A stretch of 64,000 bases of DNA from Moritella sp. 5 (GTDB lineage Bacteria; Pseudomonadota; Gammaproteobacteria; Enterobacterales; Moritellaceae): the NCBI RefSeq assembly GCF_018219455.1, contig NZ_CP056122.1:3286001-3350000 (forward strand), in the 5' to 3' direction. The notes beneath the pieces were generated by a model. That model had not been told where the DNA came from and did not search any database. It saw nothing but the letters and a program-made list of their open reading frames with translations. The position numbers were made by a program, and so were the translations under genes. Of this stretch, positions 57,838 to 64,000 are shown in pieces; the stretch's first letter is position 1; the number at the start of each line of letters is the position of its first letter.

Positions 57838-59061
57838 ATGAATACTATTTATTCAATTGGTGAACTCGAATCTTTTTTAATTGCATTTTTAGTGCTGTTT
57901 TTAGGGCATACCATTAATAAAAAAGTCCCAGCACTGCAACGCTTCAATATCCCCGAACCGATTGTCGGTGGATTGCTCGTGGCAATAATCATTACCATTT
58001 TACATTTTCAAAATATCACGCTTGAATTTTCTTTACCGCTACAAAGTACATTGATGCTCATGTTCTTTAGTACTGTCGGTTTAGCCGCCAGTTATACTCA
58101 GCTATTGAAAGGCGGATCGAAAGTGTTCCTTTTCTTAGCCGTAGCATCACTCTATATTATTATTCAAAATGGTATTGGTGTGAGCTTAGCAACGATGCTT
58201 GGTCTTGACCCCATCCTAGGTTTAATTGCGGGCTCAATCACCTTGTCAGGTGGCCATGGCACTGGGGCAGCTTGGTCTCAAACATTTTATGATTTGTACG
58301 GGATGAATACCCTTGAATTAGCAATGGCAGCCGCGACTTTTGGTTTAGTTATTGGTGGTATTATCGGTGGTCCTGTAGCACAGCGACTCATAACCAAACA
58401 TAATTTAGAGTCCGAGTATGGTATTGGAACTAATCACCACGAACAGTTTCCTGAACTCGTCACTTACAATGAATTAGAAGAAGATCGTATTACAGGTAAA
58501 AGTGTCATTGAAACGCTATTTATTCTGTTAACTTGTGTTGTTGGTGCAGGCTATGTCGAACAAGCCGTATCACTGCTTAATATCTCTTGGTTAAGAATTC
58601 CAGACTTTGTTTATGCATTATTTTTAGGCGTGATCATCACCAACACAACAGAAGTAACCAAAAGTTACAAGGTAAACAGTGAAGCAATTGATATCCTTGG
58701 TACCGTTGCCCTGTCACTGTTCTTAGCAATGGCTTTGATGAATCTTAAATTGTGGAATATTTTTGATTTAGCATTACCACTGCTTATCATCTTAGCAGTG
58801 CAAGCGGTTGTACTGGCGATATTCTCGTATTTTGTCACCTTTAAAATAATGGGTTCAAATTACGATGCAGCGATTATTGCTGGCGGACATTGTGGTTTTG
58901 GTCTTGGCGCAACACCCACAGCGGTAATGAACATGGGATCGCTCGTTTCACGCTACGGCCCTTCACCACAAGCATTTATGGTCGTGCCTATTGTTGGCGC
59001 ATTCTTCATTGATATTGTTAACTTGATTATCCTACAAGGTTATATTAGCTTTATTGGATAA
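57838..59061 (+). CDS. gltS: Sodium/glutamate symporter GltS
   Basis: 407 residues with about ten membrane segments in two inverted halves. The family motifs are seen: PEPIVGGLLVA and a Gly-rich LSGGHGTGAAW in the first half, and AGGHCGFGLGATPTAVMNM in the second. It takes up glutamate with Na+. The start lies just after an AGAGGT Shine-Dalgarno. It runs divergently from the iron receptor and stands alone. Confidence 0.93.
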   Translation: MNTIYSIGELESFLIAFLVLFLGHTINKKVPALQRFNIPEPIVGGLLVAIIITILHFQNITLEFSLPLQSTLMLMFFSTVGLAASYTQLLKGGSKVFLFLAVASLYIIIQNGIGVSLATMLGLDPILGLIAGSITLSGGHGTGAAWSQTFYDLYGMNTLELAMAAATFGLVIGGIIGGPVAQRLITKHNLESEYGIGTNHHEQFPELVTYNELEEDRITGKSVIETLFILLTCVVGAGYVEQAVSLLNISWLRIPDFVYALFLGVIITNTTEVTKSYKVNSEAIDILGTVALSLFLAMALMNLKLWNIFDLALPLLIILAVQAVVLAIFSYFVTFKIMGSNYDAAIIAGGHCGFGLGATPTAVMNMGSLVSRYGPSPQAFMVVPIVGAFFIDIVNLIILQGYISFIG

Positions 59062-59270
59062 ACTTCCGGTGTATCAGGTCTGTGAATATCAGGCCTGATC
59101 ATCCTAAAAATATTCATATAGCCAAGTTACTTCAGTTTTGGCTTAACTCGATTCGCACGCCGAACACATATCATAATATAAAGTACCGTCAGAATCACAG
59201 GTACAGTCCATAAGAAACTCATAATACCCCTATTCCATAAACAGATAATGATTATTTAATGTAATTAAGA

Positions 59271-59699
59271 TTAATGCATAGTTGGGTGAAGGTCTGAAAG
59301 CCATTCGGGTGATACTTGTAAAGCATCAAAGCAAGATTCACAGATTGGGTGACGACGACTAAAATCCAATAACGGCATCAAAGTAACTTTGACCCCTTGT
59401 TTCGCTAATGCCTTAAAAGAGTCTGATACAAACTCGCCACGTAATAATGACATCATCCACTGATGCGGCATGGTTAAATAGCGTAGTGCGGTATAATGTT
59501 GGCCTTGTTCTTCATAAACTGCAGCTAAATTATGCTGAACAGATATCCAAGCCATGAGCAGCTCTTCATTTTCAGGGTCATTTTCCCATTGTTGCTTTAT
59601 CTGTTCGACTGCATGTTGGTAACAAAACTCAGCATCTTGCCAAGATTTTGAATCAAAACAACTGTTTCCATTTTCCATCAACACTTTCCAAGTTTGCAT
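59271..59699 (-). CDS. TPR-like protein with upstream Fur box
   Basis: 142 residues. N-terminal half fits tetratricopeptide-like helices (SWQDAEFCYQHAVEQI, ISVQHNLAAVYEEQGQHYTALRYL). A Cys-containing tail follows (RRHPICESCFDALQ). I do not recognise the family. The near-perfect Fur operator 32-50 bp upstream suggests iron control. Confidence 0.7.
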   Translation of the reverse strand: MQTWKVLMENGNSCFDSKSWQDAEFCYQHAVEQIKQQWENDPENEELLMAWISVQHNLAAVYEEQGQHYTALRYLTMPHQWMMSLLRGEFVSDSFKALAKQGVKVTLMPLLDFSRRHPICESCFDALQVSPEWLSDLHPTMH

Positions 59700-59730
59700 A
59701 ACACCACCTTAATAATAATGATTCTTATTT

Positions 59731-59749
59731 ATATTTGATAATCATTATC
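59731..59749. promoter_or_regulatory. Fur box upstream of the TPR gene
   Basis: Contains GATAATCATTATC (59737-59749), an exact match to the core of the Fur consensus, between the TPR gene and the downstream end of the LuxO-family regulator. Best Fur-like site in the window. Confidence 0.75.
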
Positions 59750-59796
59750 ATGTAAAGCTAAATTAGTGCAAAACCGAAATATAATTTGATCATTCA

Positions 59797-61287
59797 TCAA
59801 TTCGCATTAATTGATGAGAGCTGTGCCCAACTCTGACGTTTCCGATAAATCGTTGATGCACTTATATCAAGCAAGGCTGCGGCTTTTGGCACATTACCAT
59901 TGCAATGTACTATCGCATTTTCAATAATCTGTTTTTCACTTTGCCACAATGGGATTATATCGTCCTCTACTTCTGTAATCAGTCTTACATTCTCAGGTTT
60001 AAAATTATCACTGTCATGAGAAATCAGAGTAGGTAAATTCTTACGTGAAGGTAATAAATTTAGACAGTCATCAAACGCTAATAAATGTGGATTTCTTTTC
60101 TCATCATCTACTATATTTTCTTGAAGCATTTCAATTGGTAACATTGCACTTGTTACTAGACCCGAATTATTTAAAACAACTATTTGTCTAATCACATTTT
60201 GCAACATGCGCACATTGCCCGGCCAAGAATAATTCGTAATGATTTCGATTGCTTTACTATCAAAACCTTTAAATTTTTTGCCCTCTTCAATACTGTAGTC
60301 ATTCAGTAATTGCTGAGCAATTATAAGACAATCATTATTACGCATACGTAAAGGGGGTAACTCAATGGGGATCACATGTAAACGATAAAAAAGGTCTTCA
60401 CGGAATCTGCCTGCCGACACCTCATTCCAAGGTTGTCTATTGGTTGCGCTAATAAAACGCACATCAACATGCTCTTCTTGTGACCCACCAACACGTTGAA
60501 ATACGCCTGTTTGAATAAAGCGTAATAACTTACTCTGTAAATCAAGGTCCATTTCGCATATTTCATCAAGAAAAAGCGTCCCACCATGCGCGCGAGTTGC
60601 TGCACCATCACGATTAGATGTTGCACCTGTAAACGCACCTTTCATATGACCAAAAATTTCGCTTTCAATCAATTCTTTAGGTATCGCAGCACAATTAAGT
60701 GCAACAAAAGGTTTCGTTTTTCGTATACCACAATCATGAACAGCTTGAGCACAAACTTCTTTACCTGTCCCACTTTCACCGACGATAAAGACAGACGCTT
60801 TACTGCTCGCGACACAATCAATCGTTTTATATACCGCCTGCATTGCGAGTGATTCCCCAATGAAACCTTGAAAATTATTCTTAGGTAAACTATTTTCGTA
60901 ATTGGCAACCAAATTAATTAAATTCCGCTGCTTAATCGCATTACGTACTGTAATTGAAAGACGCTTCGCATCAAAAGGTTTAACCAAAAAATCAAATGCG
61001 CCAGCGCGCATTGCATCAACCGCAATATCAATCGAGCCGTAAGCCGTAATCATAATAATACTAATATCAGGGTGTCGTTGCTGCACAGTTATCAAAATAT
61101 CCATACCTGACATATCAGGTAATTGGATATCTAAAATCAGTAAATCAGGTTGCCATCGAGTAAGCTCGGCAAGTGCATCTCGCCCTGATTGAACATGAGT
61201 AACCTTGGCACCTTCAGTACGCAAGTAAGTACTGTAAATAGCACCTACAGAAGCACTGTCTTCAACTAATAACGCAGTAAACTCCAT
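59797..61287 (-). CDS. LuxO-family sigma-54-dependent response regulator
   Basis: 496 residues from MEFTALLVED (the frame opens 12 codons upstream; AAGGAG precedes this ATG). Receiver domain with phospho-Asp near 53 (LLILDIQLPDMSG). AAA+ ATPase with GESGTGKE, the sigma-54 contact GAFTGA and a DEICEMDLDLQSKLLRFIQTG block close to LuxO. C-terminal Fis-type HTH with GNVPKAAALLDISASTIYRK, nearly the LuxO recognition helix. LuxU, the usual LuxO partner, is not adjacent. It may be LuxO or a paralogue. The palindrome ACAAGGA-G-TCCTTGT (61288-61302) covers its Shine-Dalgarno. Confidence 0.88.
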   Translation of the reverse strand: MEFTALLVEDSASVGAIYSTYLRTEGAKVTHVQSGRDALAELTRWQPDLLILDIQLPDMSGMDILITVQQRHPDISIIMITAYGSIDIAVDAMRAGAFDFLVKPFDAKRLSITVRNAIKQRNLINLVANYENSLPKNNFQGFIGESLAMQAVYKTIDCVASSKASVFIVGESGTGKEVCAQAVHDCGIRKTKPFVALNCAAIPKELIESEIFGHMKGAFTGATSNRDGAATRAHGGTLFLDEICEMDLDLQSKLLRFIQTGVFQRVGGSQEEHVDVRFISATNRQPWNEVSAGRFREDLFYRLHVIPIELPPLRMRNNDCLIIAQQLLNDYSIEEGKKFKGFDSKAIEIITNYSWPGNVRMLQNVIRQIVVLNNSGLVTSAMLPIEMLQENIVDDEKRNPHLLAFDDCLNLLPSRKNLPTLISHDSDNFKPENVRLITEVEDDIIPLWQSEKQIIENAIVHCNGNVPKAAALLDISASTIYRKRQSWAQLSSINAN

Positions 61288-61379
61288 ACAAGGACTCCTT
61301 GTCATGCCAACGCTATGGCACATACCTTAATATTCTAACTTTAGTCACGAATTAAAAATTAGTGATATATATATTTTCG

Positions 61380-62762
61380 CTATGCCGTCAATTGTAAATC
61401 ACGCCATAAATCCCGATGAAAATATACTAATAATAATGTATTTATCGCGAGAAGAATAAATTCAATCACACGATAACCATCAACTTTGCTAATGTGCACA
61501 AACAATAAAACAATAAAAACTAGCCACGAAATAAATAAGTGTGATTTAGAATAAGATAAGTAAACCAATCGCTGACTTATCACATAAAACAGCACACCAC
61601 GAATGAATACAGTGAATACCATTGTCAGCAATAGACCAGTAACCCCAAATTCACTAATAGCCCAGTAACCAATCAGCACCATATGTAGAGCACACACGCC
61701 ATCAATAATCGATGTCCATTGCGCATTTTTCTTTAAAAAACACCCGATATTCAACAACTCAGAATGAAAACGTAACGCCATAATCAAACACATCCAAGGG
61801 ATTAAACTTACGCTATTTCGGTAACTGTCTGGGAGCATTACATCCATCAAAATCGGCGCCATGAATAACATACTTCCGGCTAACAACATGCCAATTTGTA
61901 CACCTAACATTGCATATTTAGCGCCTTGTTTTGGGTCTATATCATGAACCTGAAAACGCCGCGCATACCACCACATACGGAAGGGTTCAAACGCGACTGA
62001 TATCATGAGTCCAAACTGTCCTGCGGCAAAAAATATAGCTAACTGTTGCTTACCTAGATGAATAACCACCAGCCAATTCTCAGCCCCATTAAGGCCGTAC
62101 ACAAAAATACCCGAGCAAACAATAAATGCAATATAACGATAATGCTGAATTGAAAAAGAAGCACGCTGACCTTGTAAGTGGCGGCGGAAATAGATCAACA
62201 CCCCAACTGCGACTGCCGAGCTACTAATCGCACTTGATAACATCATCCCCGTGACACCATAACCAGATAAAAGTAACACTATCGACAGCGTGGTTTGTAG
62301 TCCGCCTTGTACAATGGAAAAGAACATAAAGGGCAGAGCGCGATGTGTCATTCTAAAATAGCAGTACGGCACAGTGAGTAATGAGGATAAAGATAGACTA
62401 ATGAGTAATAGTTGCAGATCAAATAAACGTAAGCTAACAGGTAGCCACGTCATGATCACACCACTTAAAGGTAAAGCAAGACCAAGAAATATAACCGCAC
62501 ACAAGAGTGATAATCGAAAGCATTGGCGCATTACCGCCGCATTATCTTCTTGCACCTGGCTACTCGCAAAACGAAATAATACATCACCAAGCCCTAGTGT
62601 CAGGAACAAACTTATCATCGACGCAATACTGACTAAAAAATTAAGCTCTCCGTATTCAACTTGCGTTAATATCCGGGTGACAATGGGCATCATAATGAAA
62701 CCCAATCCTTTTAGTAGAAAGATACCAAAACCATAAATAAACATCTCTCTCAGACTATTCAT
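61380..62762 (-). CDS. Polysaccharide flippase (Wzx/MATE-like)
   Basis: 460 residues with about 12-14 hydrophobic helices (e.g. FLTLGLGDVLFRFASSQVQ). Polysaccharide-biosynthesis flippase family, moving lipid-linked glycans across the inner membrane. Its start overlaps the glycosyltransferase gene by four bases, indicating a translationally coupled pair. Confidence 0.85.
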   Translation of the reverse strand: MNSLREMFIYGFGIFLLKGLGFIMMPIVTRILTQVEYGELNFLVSIASMISLFLTLGLGDVLFRFASSQVQEDNAAVMRQCFRLSLLCAVIFLGLALPLSGVIMTWLPVSLRLFDLQLLLISLSLSSLLTVPYCYFRMTHRALPFMFFSIVQGGLQTTLSIVLLLSGYGVTGMMLSSAISSSAVAVGVLIYFRRHLQGQRASFSIQHYRYIAFIVCSGIFVYGLNGAENWLVVIHLGKQQLAIFFAAGQFGLMISVAFEPFRMWWYARRFQVHDIDPKQGAKYAMLGVQIGMLLAGSMLFMAPILMDVMLPDSYRNSVSLIPWMCLIMALRFHSELLNIGCFLKKNAQWTSIIDGVCALHMVLIGYWAISEFGVTGLLLTMVFTVFIRGVLFYVISQRLVYLSYSKSHLFISWLVFIVLLFVHISKVDGYRVIEFILLAINTLLLVYFHRDLWRDLQLTA

Positions 62763-63922
62763 TTAATTCTGGTTCCTTCAATTAAATGAGATAAACGACG
62801 AGCTTGTACTTGCGCGTTAAAGCATTGTTCAACGCGCTGCCTTGCTAATACTCTCATCTGTTCCCTGACATTATTTTGGCATTGCATAAAGCTTTCAATC
62901 GCGAGTTTTAGCGCGATAGTATCCTTCGGCGCAACAATATAACCGGTATCTTTGGTCACTATTTCACTACAGCCCATCACATCGCTCGTGATCACAGGTA
63001 ACCCCATTGCCATCGCCTCCTTTAAGACCATAGGTTCCGTATTACGGTCCCCGTCTTCCGAAGTACAAAACGGCGCAACAAAGCCATCATAATTAGCGCC
63101 TTCCCGCCCTATCCAATGTGGAGAACGGTAACCAAGTAAGCGTACAAATTCCTTCAACTTTAGTTTTTTAACCAAGTCATATAATTGTTTTTGTGATGGC
63201 CCTTGACCTACAATATCTAAATGAGGACGTTGGTTTTCAGCAATTAAAGCAAGCGCCTGTAGAGCGTATACAATGCCTTTTTTTTCGACTAACCGACCGA
63301 CAAAAAGGAGCTCTAGTTTTTTATGGACAGGTGCAGGGTGAGCAATAAATTGAGAGAGATCAACCCCACTGTGCAAAAGATGGGTATGTTTAGCCCCTAG
63401 CCTCTCAAATGTATCAACCATACTTTGGCATACCGCAATATTAAAATCACAAGCAGATAACTTGAACTGAATATCATCATTATTCACATATACATCATGA
63501 CCATGACCAACACTCGACGTGGCAATATCAAGCCAGCGGGCTGCAACCAAGGTATAAGCCAAACTGCAATGCATAAAATGGCAATGAAAATGATCACAGC
63601 AAGACTTACTGGCAAGATAAGCCAGTTTTGCCCCATATAGCAATAATGACTTGGTTGAAATTGCATGCTGATTTTGAGCACACATCAATGCCTTGACCAT
63701 TGCGAATGGCCTTTTGGCTACAAATTTTGAGACTTCCCTATTTGACGCGCTGTTTACATCAATCACACTAACGTTTTGAGGTAATGTAATGGCTAACTCT
63801 CGCTTAATAAAACAAAATACCGTGACCCTGTGCCCCGCCTTTGCTAGGGCCTGTATCTCAGTAACAACAAACGTTTCTGAGGCAATAGGAAATTCTGGAA
63901 CAACAATCGCGATATGTTTCAT
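62759..63922 (-). CDS. Family 4 glycosyltransferase
   Basis: 387 residues. GT-B fold: N-terminal MKHIAIVVPEFPIASETFVVTE, then LLFVGRLVEKKGIVYALQAL, and the C-terminal EPMVLKEAMAMGLPVITSDVMG donor-binding segment. It builds a polysaccharide, probably exported by the downstream flippase. Upstream genes lie beyond the window. Confidence 0.87.
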   Translation of the reverse strand: MKHIAIVVPEFPIASETFVVTEIQALAKAGHRVTVFCFIKRELAITLPQNVSVIDVNSASNREVSKFVAKRPFAMVKALMCAQNQHAISTKSLLLYGAKLAYLASKSCCDHFHCHFMHCSLAYTLVAARWLDIATSSVGHGHDVYVNNDDIQFKLSACDFNIAVCQSMVDTFERLGAKHTHLLHSGVDLSQFIAHPAPVHKKLELLFVGRLVEKKGIVYALQALALIAENQRPHLDIVGQGPSQKQLYDLVKKLKLKEFVRLLGYRSPHWIGREGANYDGFVAPFCTSEDGDRNTEPMVLKEAMAMGLPVITSDVMGCSEIVTKDTGYIVAPKDTIALKLAIESFMQCQNNVREQMRVLARQRVEQCFNAQVQARRLSHLIEGTRIK

Positions 63923-64000
63923 TGCGATACCTTAAGCAAAAAAGTTAACCTAAGTATAGAAATAATAATGATATTGGCATTGTGGAAGTGAATTTTAGAC

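Overview
The window looks like chromosomal DNA of a marine, cold-water gammaproteobacterium close to Moritella, Photobacterium or Vibrio. I infer this from gene content and moderate AT-richness, not from a marker gene. The evidence is a BtsS/BtsR-type pair, a PBPRA1643-type SEC-C protein, a LuxO-family regulator, an aryl polyene cluster in the Vibrio-type order, and Fur-type iron genes. I see no insertion sequence, CRISPR array or rRNA. One tRNA (His) is present.

Layout. (1) 1-3.5 kb is accessory DNA: the N-terminal end of a SNF2-type helicase running off the left edge, a divergent Dcm/EcoRII-type cytosine methyltransferase, and a frameshifted small protein followed by a membrane protein (possible effector and immunity pair). 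(2) 3.5-11.2 kb holds three tandem copies of a two-gene module, each a short lipoprotein plus a secreted LruC-domain protein. Each copy has its own sigma-54 promoter (GG-N10-GC) and, about 70 bp upstream, a palindrome matching the LuxO operator. (3) 11.3-16 kb has an Aer-like chemoreceptor, Ogt, an RpoS-like sigma factor and a Tas-type aldo-keto reductase. (4) 16-24 kb is a tripartite RND efflux operon followed by its own two-component system, with an OmpR-family direct repeat at the promoter. (5) 24-34.4 kb has a GAF protein, btsSR, a SEC-C protein, a chemoreceptor, a Tag-like glycosylase, a DUF1439 protein, an MFS transporter, a truncated hydrolase and an outer-membrane beta-barrel.

(6) 34.5-51.5 kb on the minus strand is a complete aryl polyene (APE) pigment cluster: O-methyltransferase, chain-length factor, acyltransferase, two ACPs, membrane protein, AMP-ligase, two dehydratases, glycosyltransferase and LpxL-type acyltransferase (separate genes here), ammonia-lyase, thioesterase, LolA-like carrier, MMPL exporter, DUF3261 lipoprotein, two ketosynthases and a ketoreductase. 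(7) 51.7-59.7 kb has tRNA-His, an MBL-like protein, TonB-ExbB-ExbD, a haem-type TonB-dependent receptor, GltS and a TPR protein. The receptor, tonB and TPR genes each have a Fur-box-like site upstream. (8) 59.8-64 kb has the LuxO-family sigma-54 activator beside a flippase and a glycosyltransferase.

The most interesting signal is the link between (2) and (8). The activator carries a LuxO-like DNA-recognition helix, and the three LruC modules carry LuxO-like operators and sigma-54 promoters at constant spacing. This suggests a quorum- or phosphorelay-controlled surface or matrix system.
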